Positions 1 through 9,438 of a DNA stretch of 16,181 bases are shown piece after piece. The translations under genes and the position numbers were made by a program. Below the pieces are notes generated by a model. The model saw nothing but the letters and a program-made list of their open reading frames with translations, made no database searches and was not told where the DNA came from. The DNA is from Dichomitus squalens LYAD-421 SS1. Lineage: Eukaryota > Basidiomycota > Agaricomycetes > Polyporales > Polyporaceae. Position 1 is the stretch's first letter. Each line of letters begins with the position of its first letter. The stretch lies in the NCBI RefSeq assembly GCF_000275845.1, contig NW_006766987.1:13845-30025 (forward strand), written 5' to 3'.

Positions 1-519
1 GGACAATCATCCCAAATTTCTCTTATCGCACGTCCCTCGGTCCTCGGGACAGCGCTTAATTCCCTCGTATGGAACGAAATTGCTGTTGCCGAGGATAGCC
101 GAACCCGGATATGGTATGTGGACATCTAAACGCCCGATTGCTTGAGCGCAAGAACTACCCTTCCACACTGTGTCGATGACTATCAGGGCTCAGTGTCAAA
201 ATCTCACCATATAAAGTTGCTGAGAGAAGGAGATATATGTCGCCTTGTTGTACACCAGAAATGGGGCACACCCATGGGCACGGTGAGTATAGATTTGGGC
301 GGGAACCAGTCCCAGATTTGGTTTTCGTGTAAATCTTGTACAGAAACTGGGCTGGTGACTTCACTTCTGGGTCGCCTCTGATGAAATTTGAGGAGAGGTG
401 AGCTGTAAGAAGTCTATATAGATATATACAAAACCTGAGGCAGTAGGATAGAGGGAGGGTCAGAAAACGCGCAGTGTCCCGAGGACCCATGGTGTCCCGA
501 GGACCCGTGTATGACTGTA
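1..519. mobile_element. Tc1/mariner-like MITE, copy 1 (left end outside window)
   Basis: This stretch matches 7192-7714 almost base for base, in the same orientation. By eye there are roughly eight substitutions and two small indels, about 98% identity. The right terminal inverted repeat is at 493-517 and is the reverse complement of the left terminus seen in copy 2 (7031-7055). It is followed by TA (518-519), the expected target duplication of the Tc1/mariner superfamily. The 5' part of the element lies outside the window. The only open frame (142-381) gives no recognisable transposase and is present in both copies, so I read the element as non-autonomous. A subterminal motif, GTCCTCGGGACA, recurs inside at 40-51. 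Confidence 0.85.
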
Positions 520-924
520 CCACAAAGCAATACAGACTTCCATGCTACAGGATTGCGCTAGTGTTCCGAATCGTCCGCTCAAGGTGCGCTGGAGGGACTC
601 ATCAATGATCTGCAAAGAACTTACTTGTATCAGGAAACGAAAGGCGTACTCAAGGCATCGTTTCACATTCAAGAGCAAATCATCAATTGTCCAGCAAGCG
701 TTTGGTAGAGTTGGTAGAAGGAGAAAAATGTATACGGCGGATAAGACTGATGTGCCTCGCGCCGTACCCAGGGCCGCCCCGTGTTTGGGTAGCATAAGCG
801 CTGTGTGAGACTTACGTAATACGAGCCAGCATGATACATACCGGGCTACAGCACCTGGGCTTTGTAAACAACACTTGTGTGCGATAGCTTTCACTTACCC
901 TTCACTTCGGAAAAGCATCTCCAT
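520..924 (-). pseudogene. possible small membrane-protein gene, truncated by MITE copy 1
   Basis: I do not recognise this gene. A spliced frame can be built from an ATG at 924: exons 924-899, 859-816, 746-625 and 557-520. Two of the three donors are GTAAGT after a natural codon boundary or phase, and all joins stay in frame. The product begins MEMLFRSEG and carries one strongly hydrophobic segment (around residues 16-35, including VYIFLLLP), then a polar stretch with WTIDDLLLNVK. A TATAGATA motif lies about 45 nt upstream (967-974). After residue 76 the frame runs straight into the MITE terminal repeat at 519, which would add about 30 element-encoded residues before a stop. The first intron is only 39 nt, which is short. 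It could be a degraded fragment of a larger membrane protein or a chance reading. Confidence 0.3.
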
Positions 925-1135
925 ATTTGCAAACGTCAAGTGTCCACCCGGATGTCGCGACACGTCTATCTATACCGGGACTGGTCTACGCTCACAAGCT
1001 ATCAGATCCTGTGGGTGAACCGTAGGTTCCACAGTGGGGGCGTCCTGGCCTATACGCACTGTTACTGCTGTTCCTCCATTGCATTGATTATACCAAGTCC
1101 CCGTCTACAAGGCAGGATGCAGGAAAACTAATGAT
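925..1135. other. intergenic, no gene seen
   Basis: This short AT-moderate stretch lies between the possible fragment start (924) and the stop codon of the adenylate-forming reductase (1136). Apart from the TATAGATA motif at 967-974 (minus strand) I see no coding frame with fungal splice structure and no repeat. It presumably holds the reductase 3' UTR. Confidence 0.5.
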
Positions 1136-4100
1136 TCAAACCGACAGGGGCAAGAATCCTGATGCACGCCAAGCTGCGACCCATCGTATGGCGTCTGCCT
1201 CCCCAAGCTCTGGCATGTTCGCCAGCGTTTCCGATGCAGCGACCGCCTTCACCGTACTCAGCTGGTACAGCCCAAGGGATGTCCTCGAATTCGTCGGTGC
1301 GGTTGCGCGGAAGTAGCTCAGCAGGCGCACCGCGGGATTCTGTTGTGCCGCCTCGGGGTTGCGCTCGGCGATCGCCTCGAGCGCGTCAAGCCAGTCCGCG
1401 TATGATACAAAGGTCGCCTTGAGCTCTTTTGCGATGGGTGCGAGGAGGGATTTCAGGGAAACGGGACGAGGATGGACAAGATGCAGGATCGGCTCAGGCG
1501 AGGAGCGCATTTCAAGGAAGGCGCGTGCTGCGGGGTAGCTGAGCAAGAACGCGGCTTTCTATAAACGGCCATCCCAAATCAGTGTGCAGGTAAGAAGGTA
1601 GTCTTATACAACTCACCCCTTCCACAGTAGGTATCAATGACATGAGGCTAGCTGACTTGATGAGGGATGGAAGCCACTCGCGTTCGTTCCAATGACCGGT
1701 CTTGTTACCACCGATCTGTCCCAAACGCACAACGCCGACTGGCACGCCGGCGCGCTTTGCGACGTTGTAGAGAACTTGCTCTGCAATCCACTTGGACTCG
1801 GTATACCCGGAGCCGAGCGCCGAGGAAGGACCAAGCGGTACTTCAGGTATCGGAGGTGGGATGTCGCAGTCTGAGAAGTCGCGTGTAAGTCGGCAGTTAC
1901 CAGCTAGACAGATATGCCACACTTACACCTGAAGACACCAACAGAACTGGTGAATTGGATCCTTGGTGGGGAATTATATGGTGAACTCAAGGCGAGCTCG
2001 ACGAGGTTCCGCACAGCCTTCAAATCGGGTTCGAATGACGACAAGGCCATATTGAAATTGACCGTCCAAGCTGCAGACAGCGGTAAGTATGAACCAGACG
2101 AACTCGTCAACATAGAGAGGTACCATTGTGCATTATATGCGTGATAGAATCTCGGATCTATGATTCATAATAAGCTGATCAGTTCGTTGTTCAGAGAGAA
2201 ATGAGCGATGAGAGACGGCACCTCGCCCAACAACTCGGCTCCGATGCCGAACCCTGGCACATCCAAAGCTACCTCGACCATCCTGAACTTCGAGGTGGAC
2301 AGAAGCGACTCGTCCAGAGCCCTCTCCCGAAAGCGGTTCAGCTGTCTCTCTAGGGGTTGCGAACCTGGTCTATTAAACGCATATACCCTCTCCACGCGCT
2401 CGTCGCGTAGCAAGTGCTCAAGAACATCGCATCCAAAGCCTCCTGTAGTGCCTGTGATGAGGACGACTTCCTGAGAACTCTCACGAGGCCGGAGTCGTGT
2501 AGGCCGCGCAGGCAGTTCGGACGAGTACTTCTCGGCCACACGCACGAGGTCGTCAGCGGTGTTGGCAGTGTAAGCAGCGCCCGTACTGTGAAGCGTACGC
2601 AAGACAGCTTCGGTCAATGCTGAGATGGTAGGCGATTGGTAGACGATGTTGATGGGAAACAGACTAGTTAAGGCAGGGGAGGACTCGCGCACTGCGCGAA
2701 GGAGAGTGTTCCGGATCCAGGTGGCTTGTAAACTAAAATTGGCCGATTGGCCGAGTCAGTATACACATTCAGTGAGGGTTGCAGAAGAGGCGTGCCTATC
2801 GCAGCCGTTCCTGAAAAAATCGGCGTCGTCAGCAATAGACTTCTTGAGGACTCTCTCGACAACAGCTCGTAAGAAGCCGCGAGTGTTGTCGTGATCCCAT
2901 GCTGTAGGTGCAGCGACGTCGCTTTGGGCAGTCTCTTCGACCATGGCATATATAGCTGCAATCTTGTCCTTGTAGTCCTCCAGAATCCATTTTCTGCGAG
3001 GGTACCCCTTGATGTTGTATGGAAAGGGCTTCTCGGGAGACGTGACCATGATCATCTGAAGATTGTTGACATGTATTGGCCCAATGATCTGGACCTTTCG
3101 CTGCCAGAGCCCACCTCCTTGAACAGCCGCGAGTGTGAAGGCGCGAATGCGTTAGCGCGTTCAACGGACTCCCTGCAACGACTTTCAGTGACGTGCGAGA
3201 GCATCCAGGACCAAACTCACCATATTCTGTTCCTATACTCTTCAAGTTTGCTCAGGTCCCGCGGATCGAACCTGTACTCCGGTGTGGGCTCAACGAGCAC
3301 TCCGTTTTGAAACTTCCCCTGTCCGAAGATGATACAGCCTTGAATATGTGGGTCCTCGCTGATGATCTTCTCTGTTGTTCTGACGTTCAGCTGAGACACG
3401 AAGGCGGGAGGGACGGCAGGCCGGCTTACCCAACGGGCCAGGGTTCGTCTATCGACGCCGAACGTAGCCATACTGTTAGGCTGTTCACAATTTTCATACA
3501 ATTGAGCACACCTTCTCGCCGTTCGATAAGACGATCTGATCATCCACGCGTCCATAGTACTTGTACCACCCCGAACGAGTAGGGTGCGGCTCGAGTATGT
3601 CACTGGTAGCGTATGCATCTTTCCCTTCGACCTGAATATTCACGATGGGGAGCGGGATTTCCGGGTCTGACTGTTACGGAGCAATTTAGGAGGCCCTATC
3701 AGCAAGCTGATGCAGTGGTTCGGATTCAACGACTCACGATGATGATCAGCTCGAAACGGCCTCCGCCAGCATCGACAAGCTTGTTGTTGTTTATGGGATT
3801 GAGCTGGAAATATGCCCAGTCCATTCCGGGATTGGCTGAAGGATGGTATAGGGATCTTGAGTAAACATGCATTCCTGTATCTCCGGTGAAACTGAATGAC
3901 TTACCCGGGAAGATTCTAGCTATGAGACCGGTTTCGGTACTGGGGGAGGTCATGATCTAGGAATAGACGCTGTTATTGTATGATATCTCACCTGCCATAG
4001 ACCGAGTAGAGATTGATCCCGTGCGAAGCTAAGGTGTCTCCGACCCCTTGGTCCAGTGGTGCCCCGCCGAACATCTGAGGGACGACATCATGTCCACATC

Positions 4101-5335
4101 TAGAGGTTCTGCCCCACGGATAAGCAGTGACGTACCAGACCTTTCATGGTCTTCATATGCTGCACCTTTGCTGGTTCGCGCGCCCAGAACTATGCAGCTC
4201 TACATCACAAACTACGTTCTCTTAAAGCTACGCATAAACGTACCTCGATCATGGCAGGGGCAGACATGACGTAATCCGACGAAGTTTTGACGATGCCCTC
4301 GAAGACATTCTCAGGTGTGGGGAAGGTAGGAGGTGACTTGGGTAGAAACACGCCCAGCGGCATACCGTTGGTGGCCTGTGATTTTCGTTGGCGCTGGTAT
4401 CCACAAATAGAACAAGAGCGGAATGTCTAACCGCCACGCAATACGTGAAAGCCCCCATGCTATGGAACATGGGAATACCGTGGACGCTCAGAGACCCTTG
4501 TGTGAGGTCCAGGTCGCCATACCCTGCCGACTCCGTGGTCAGGACAACTCAGGACGAGAAGCATAATAGGTACCAACAGGGTGAACTGGACCAGGACATC
4601 ATCTTCTTGTGTGTCCGGCGGATCGGCTTTGGATGGTTGGTAGAACCTGGCGAAAGGCAATTATAACTTGAACCTCATGACTTAGACATCCGCTCAAGCA
4701 AGACTCGCCAGAAGAGTGCAGAATGACGCAAACGCCCTTCATGTCAAACGACGCAGGGAGATCGTCAGCGTGGAGCTCTTCCTCGAATGCATCCGTGGGG
4801 AACAGCTGCTCGAACACCGGCATTTCGTGCAAACACACTCCATCGATCTCTTCCGATGCTGCCCGTGCCAGTTCCTGGATAGGGGCGTCTGAAGAGATGA
4901 GGATGTGCCGACACTCCGTCTTACGCAGCATGTCGGCGACGGCGGCTGGGACGTTGCGCGGGGAAATCGGGAACACAGGGTATCCCGCGCGCATGATGCC
5001 CAGCTGATTGATGCTGCAGGTAATCGTATCTGGACGGGGAAATTTTCTTCAACTGTGTGCATTCCAGCATGAGGACCTGATGATGCCTCACCTACATTCG
5101 CAATCACCGCGACGACCTGCGGCATCGTGACGCGAGCTTTGACGTATCGAGCTGCACGCCGGATGCCTTTGATAGCCTGAGCGTAGGTGATGGTAGTAAC
5201 CCTGACTCCGTCGTGGAAGCGGTAAAGTGGGTAGTCTGGATTCTCCGTCGCATGCCACTCGAATAGGTCTGGTATAGTCAGCTTCCCCGCCATCACAAGG
5301 TCCCGCGGGGAACGGAAAGCGGGAGGAGCAGTCAT
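1136..5335 (-). CDS. adenylate-forming reductase (NRPS-like, A-T-R domains)
   Basis: This is a complete single-module enzyme of 1046 aa, built from 19 in-frame exons: 5335-5092, 5029-4709, 4646-4578, 4523-4432, 4375-4244, 4189-4136, 4074-3992, 3939-3905, 3835-3738, 3670-3512, 3448-3430, 3371-3221, 3172-3115, 3055-2796, 2732-2222, 2157-2124, 2070-1927, 1870-1617 and 1558-1136. The adenylation domain (about 20-480) shows the P-loop HSSGST (186-191), YGSTE (330-334), YATSD (396-400), GRVDDQI (416-422) and GEKTNP (427-432). The carrier domain shows GCDSLQ, with Ser592 as the phosphopantetheine site. The reductase domain (about 680-1046) has the Rossmann motif TGTTGGFG (685-692) and Y844-x3-K848. 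The family activates a carboxylic acid as its AMP ester, loads it on the carrier thiol and releases it as an aldehyde or alcohol using NADPH. The substrate is not readable here; lysine-pathway aminoadipate reductase is a relative, but the HSSG/ISPRN signatures favour the basidiomycete secondary-metabolism clade. The length is normal and no motif is lost. Confidence 0.95.
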
Positions 5336-5994
5336 ATTGCGCGCAATCTGTGCTGGGGAGGGAGAGTGGGGTGCCGATTCGAGGCCTGACCACAGTTTTT
5401 GCGCAGCTTATAACAGGCCTTGATCCAGGATCTTCGGGACTAATATCGTCACACGGATACCCACATGGGGGTCGATGACAGTTCGCAGCAAGCTTCGAGA
5501 GCCCTACGAGCTCCTGATGCCAAAGGTACGGGGAAACGGGCACCCGGGAGAGGCGAGCAGGGAAGGTTAGAGTTGGTGGTAGTCGCGCATTTTGAACCCA
5601 TAATGTACGATAGCATCGACGACAGATTTAGACAACTTTGAGAGCGTGCGCCCCGCAGACAGAAGCCTAATATTCTAGAACAGTTGGGTGCAGGTTTGTC
5701 AGATGCGTGCGACGTGGGGAGGAGAGTCGACGATGGGGCCAGTATTCAGACAGTCGTGGCTAGGATCATGATGAACATGTCGGGTCGGCTTTGGGGCTGC
5801 ACCAAGTTTGCACTAGACATGGGAACGTCAGAAGACGAGTATAGACCTTCTAATATAAATGGAACGCCCGAAGGGTGTCAGCGGCACGCGCAGTAGAAGC
5901 TGGGGGAACGCACGTAGATGATGGCGGGAAAGAGAGACGGCTCATGGGCGCTACACGAGCATGCCAAACCCGGCAATGCGGCCCGGAGGAGGAC
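5336..5994. other. reductase upstream region, no second gene seen
   Basis: The stretch between the reductase start and the hAT-like element holds the TATA box and pyrimidine tract listed separately. The open frames on either strand (for example 5684-5896 plus) have no recognisable domain, no splice structure and no sensible continuation, so I do not call a gene. Confidence 0.5.
5407..5412 (-). promoter_or_regulatory. TATA box of the adenylate-forming reductase
   Basis: TATAAG is read on the minus strand, 72 nt upstream of the ATG at 5335. It is followed by a pyrimidine-rich tract (around 5355-5375) just before the start, a common core-promoter layout in fungi. This supports the chosen start codon. 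Confidence 0.5.
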
Positions 5995-6019
5995 GCTATA
6001 ACCAGACATGTGCTCGGCT

Positions 6020-6053
6020 GGGTCAGACCCCTCCTTGACCCAGGTCAGACCCC
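6020..6053. repeat. left subterminal GGTCAGACCC repeats of the hAT-like element
   Basis: GGGTCAGACCCC at 6020-6031 and GGTCAGACCCC at 6043-6053 are near-palindromes (five-base arms around one central base), separated by a TTGACCC half-site. Further GGGGTCA and GGGTCAAG half-sites follow up to about 6073. Confidence 0.8.
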
Positions 6054-6560
6054 TTGGGGTCAGTGGGTCAAGCCAAGGCGACATCAACGTCGGAGCTCCC
6101 GGGCACGTGAACCGCCGGGTCGGCCGGCCGTCCGCCACTCGCTGCTCGCTGCTCGAGCTCGGGCTCGCCTTCAGCGGCCACGAACCCGCCTTCTAATTGC
6201 CAAGTTCTTGCCAGTTCCAATTTTTCTTTCCAACTGTCCAATGTCTCGGCCATCCATAAGCGGGGGAGTGAAATCGATGGCCTTCAGGAACGCTGCGAGA
6301 GACTTGCCACAATGGAGATGGATGCCGACCCAGAGGAGCGTGTCTGGGAAACACCTCCAAAACCAGCGAGAACTCAGAGAGGTGCAAGGTGTAGCATAGT
6401 TAGCATATCCCGTCGTCATCGTGGCATCTGAGTCTTCATCTGTCTTCGCTCGAGGTGGGCAATTTCACCCTGCAAGGCGCCCTGCCCGCGCTCCCGGTAG
6501 TACGCGGTCGACTATTCTACGCGAGGGCCGACCATGCATCACGTGTTGACCCCTCGAAAA

Positions 6561-6594
6561 GGTCAGACCCGGGTCAGACCCCAAGTCAGACCCC
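6561..6594. repeat. right subterminal GGTCAGACCC repeats of the hAT-like element
   Basis: Three consecutive copies occur: GGTCAGACCC (6561-6570), GGGTCAGACCCC (6571-6582) and AGTCAGACCCC (6584-6594). They are flanked by GGGGTCAAG and TTGACCC half-sites that continue to 6634. They mirror the left array. Confidence 0.8.
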
Positions 6595-6653
6595 GGGGTC
6601 AAGCCGAGAGGGTCAAGGGGTCGAGTCTTGACCCGCACACCTCTGGCTATAAC

Positions 6654-7028
6654 CGGCACGGCAGGCTTTCCCGCTTTCTGGACGGGAGCATCGGCTCATG
6701 TGGGTTCATAGATCATACTGCTACTCTCGATGAAAAGAGGAGGCAATAGGTAAACAATTCACGAACACGTGGCATTCTGGAACAAAAGTCTTCGAATACA
6801 TATGTTCTGAAAAGCCATGTTTTCATGAATATTTTGCCTCGTGCCTCCCTTTGTCATCAACTTTTAATCAGTTAAGAAAGCCGGAATGCCTGCCGTGCGG
6901 TTCTCAAGAGGGGTTGCTTGGCTCGTAGAGGTGAAGACGCAATGGTGGTCTTGAATTGCCAATGGTGCGCTCTGCGGGTGCGTGTAATCTTCTCTCCGTC
7001 GGCCTGTGTTTCGCAATTGCAACGAGTC
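6654..7028. other. spacer between the two mobile elements, nothing identified
   Basis: No splice-consistent coding frame, RNA gene or repeat is visible in these 375 bases between the hAT-like element and MITE copy 2. Confidence 0.5.
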
Positions 7029-7714
7029 TACAGTCATACACGGGTCCTCGGGACAGTCAAATGTTGTCGCTCATCCCAAACCATCCCCTACCTATGCAGC
7101 CCATATCAGACAATGCCATCATGTATGGTACACAACAAGGCATTGCACGCCTAAGTTTCATGGTAATCCAACTATGTGTGAGAGGGATCGGGGACAATCA
7201 TCCCAAATTTCTCTTATCGCACGTCCCTCGGTCCTCGGGACAGCGCTTAATTCCCTCGTATGGAACGAAATTGCTGTTGCCGAGGATAGCCGAACCCGGA
7301 TATGGTATGTGGACATCTAAACGCCCGATTGCTTGAGCGAAAGAACTACCCTTCCACACTGTGTCGATGACTATCAGGGCTCAGTGTCAAAATCTCACCA
7401 TATAAAGTTGCTGAGAGAAGGGGATATATGTCACCTTGTTGTACACCAGAAATGGGGCACGCCCATGGGCACGGTGAGTATAGATTTGGGCGGGAACCAG
7501 TCCCAGATTTGGTTTTCGTGTAAATCCTGTACAGAAACTGGGCTGGTGACTTCACTTCTGGGTCGCCTCTGACGAAATTTGAGGAGAGGTGAGCTGTAAG
7601 AAGTCTATATAGGTATATACAAAAATCTGAGGCAGTAGGATAGAGGGAGGGTCAGAAAACGCGCAGTGTCCCGAGGACGGGCCATGGTGTCCCGAGGACC
7701 CGTGTATGACTGTA
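7029..7714. mobile_element. Tc1/mariner-like MITE, copy 2 (complete)
   Basis: The element runs from 7031 to 7712 (682 bp) with perfect 25-bp terminal inverted repeats: left 7031-7055, starting CAGTCATACACGGG, and right 7688-7712. TA dinucleotides on both sides (7029-7030 and 7713-7714) fit Tc1/mariner target-site duplication. The motif GTCCTCGGGACA is repeated inside at 7231-7242, and in inverted orientation at about 7668-7679. No transposase is encoded, so mobilisation would need an autonomous relative elsewhere. The right end lies 31 bases from the stop codon of the neighbouring minus-strand reductase, so the element sits in that gene's 3' region. Confidence 0.92.
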
Positions 7715-7745
7715 TCTTTACAAGTGTCTGCTTCTCCACTCACGC

Positions 7746-9137
7746 TTACTGAGACTTCTTCAGATATTCCGTCCACCACTCCTCGAACGGGTTCCACCCG
7801 AGCCCACCAAAGCCCTCCATGAGGTCTTCCGTCTCGTGCACGTACAACTGCGTGTTCTGCGGTCGGGGCGTTCCATCCTGTTCGCGTTGCATCAGTAAAC
7901 AATCCTTCATGCGCACCCAGTTTGAATAGCGCAGAACGTACCTTCGGGGGCTCCGCATCTGGGATGATGTGCCCGTGAGGTACACCGAGGATCTTGGCGA
8001 AGATCAGGCACATCTCATACTTCGTGAACGGCTCCGCAGCAGAGTAGTGCAGGATTGGTGGGATAGCTCGCGTGGGAGGAACATCTGCAACGCATACGCA
8101 TATGAGCCCGCGAGCTCGCCAAAGTATTGGACAACCTACTGATAAGACGGGCGAGGAAGTCCGCGATGTCTAGCACGTTAGTGGGGAAGCGTGTCGCGTA
8201 GTGGTCCATCTTGTACTGCTTCCCGCTCCGGTCTGCGACAACGTTGAGCAAGATGTTGACAGCGCTGTCTGTGTTGTTTGGTGCGGGACCATATCTGTGA
8301 TTATTGGTCAGGAGAATCTACGTCAGAGATGGAGAGAAAAGAAGTGAACGTTACAAGACGGGCACGCGGAGTACGATCGACTGAGAGCCTGAAACGCCAA
8401 GGACGGCAAGCTCTCCGTCGCGCTTGGTGGTGCCGTACAAGTTGAGCGGGTTGGTTGGTGCTGAGGGCGGGTATGGTGGAGACGTCCCGTCGAATACATA
8501 GTCTGTGGTCGGCAAGATCCAATGAGTCGACTGCGCCCAACCCCGGCAGAGGGAAACGACGGACCAGTGGATATATAGACGAGCTTAAACTTCAGCTTCT
8601 TTGAGAGGTTCGCTAGATGCTCAGGCACAGAGACATTGATCTACTCGTCATCGAGAGTTTTGAGCAACGAAGCCTTGCTGACGGCCGGAGCTGAAGTGCG
8701 TCAGCCCACCTTGCGTGCAGCTTCAGGATCCTGTGTGATCTTCAGTCGGATAGTGCGCTCATATCCCTTTCATGATGCATCACCTTCTCCGCAACGTCCG
8801 GACGTCGCTCCGCGGCACAATGGATAACCCCTGCAAACAGCAGTACTGTCAATGACACGGAATGGGCTTATAGAGAGATCTGTATGATAGCGCCTACAAT
8901 CGGGCTTGAATTCGGCGAAGTAACTCTCTGTCGCGTCCTCATCCAACAAATCGAGCTTCTTGAGCTCATCTGTGGGACGAGAGTGGGCGAGTCCGAGAAC
9001 AGTATGGCCAGCCGATTTGAAGGCGGCGTAGACGGCGGATCCGAGGACACCAGACGCGCCTGTGATTAGAATTGAGTTGTTGTTCCTGCAATACGCTGCC
9101 GCTCCTGGAACATACCTGTAACAATCACACGTGCCAT
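7746..9137 (-). CDS. MAT2B/RmlD-like NAD(P)-binding reductase (extended SDR)
   Basis: The product is 301 aa from nine in-frame exons: 9137-9116, 9059-8898, 8830-8784, 8730-8710, 8640-8565, 8502-8355, 8294-8140, 8084-7942 and 7877-7746. It starts MARVIVTGASGVLG, so the Rossmann G-x2-G-x2-G motif (Gly8, Gly11, Gly14) is formed by joining a 22-nt first exon to exon 2; that is why I chose the ATG at 9137 over longer unspliced starts. HCAAERRPD at 65-73 and Tyr132-x3-Lys136 in a YGTTK context are typical of the dTDP-4-dehydrorhamnose reductase / methionine adenosyltransferase beta-subunit group. The cytosolic role may be regulatory (binding the SAM synthetase catalytic subunit) or as an oxidoreductase; the sequence does not decide. 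It shares a 301-bp divergent upstream region with the small gene at 9439. MITE copy 2 lies directly downstream. Confidence 0.92.
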
Positions 9138-9438
9138 AACACTTGAGTTCGAGGAACGAATGGTATGTTGTGGTCTTCACGTACGCACTGCTCATAGAAT
9201 GGTCCCGATATCTTAGCGCGAAGATCCTGGGAAGCCTGCCACGTGCGCAAACGCATCACGGACGCAGCACAGCAGGGACCAAGCGCTGAACATGCTTGTA
9301 TGACATCATCGCCAGTCTCCAGCCCACCCTCCGCTGAGGAACATCCCCGGCCAGTGTGCATATAAGCAACGTAGACAACAGGATCACACCGCACGCAACA
9401 CTTCCAGCTCCCTCGACTACTCTCTCTAAACGACCAAC
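9138..9438. promoter_or_regulatory. divergent promoter region with TATA box
   Basis: This region separates the minus-strand reductase start (9137) from the plus-strand start at 9439. For the plus gene there is CATATAAG with TATAAG at 9361-9366, 73-78 nt upstream of the ATG, followed by a pyrimidine-rich tract (9405-9430). No clear TATA is seen for the reductase side. Confidence 0.5.

Larger units (their letters stand above)
5995..6653. mobile_element. hAT-like non-autonomous DNA transposon
   Basis: An identical 8-bp direct repeat, GCTATAAC, occurs at 5995-6002 and 6646-6653. Immediately inside are imperfect terminal inverted repeats: CAGACATGTGC (6003-6013) and, reversed, CAGAGGTGTGC (6645-6635), 9 of 11 bases matching. 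An 8-bp duplication with short termini starting CAG is the hallmark of hAT elements. The element is 643 bp without its duplications and has no transposase-like coding sequence. Both ends carry clustered GGTCAGACCC-type repeats, as expected for subterminal transposase-binding sites. The insertion lies about 660 bp upstream of the reductase start. An alternative is a TATA-duplicating element with 17-bp termini beginning at 5997. Confidence 0.75.

Noticed and set aside
142..381. 79-codon open frame repeated nearly identically at 7333-7572
   Set aside because: It lies wholly inside both MITE copies, shows no transposase or other motif, and similarity between copies is explained by the recent duplication of the element.
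3391..3511. single 121-nt intron between GEK and LNVRTTEK in the reductase
   Set aside because: It loses the conserved TNP motif; two shorter introns around a 19-nt mini-exon restore it with the same total length.
5875..6399. 174-codon plus-strand open frame
   Set aside because: It straddles the boundary of the hAT-like element and translates its subterminal repeats; composition is GC-driven Arg/Pro-rich without a domain.
6020..6634. GGTCAGACCC repeats as a CRISPR-like array
   Set aside because: The units are about 10-12 bp, irregularly spaced and confined to the two ends of a transposon-like element in a eukaryotic sequence.
1136..9137. biosynthetic gene cluster joining the adenylate-forming reductase and the SDR
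   Set aside because: The SDR resembles a conserved MAT2B-type housekeeping protein, and the two genes are separated by 2.4 kb with two transposable elements; no transporter, regulator or other tailoring enzyme is present.
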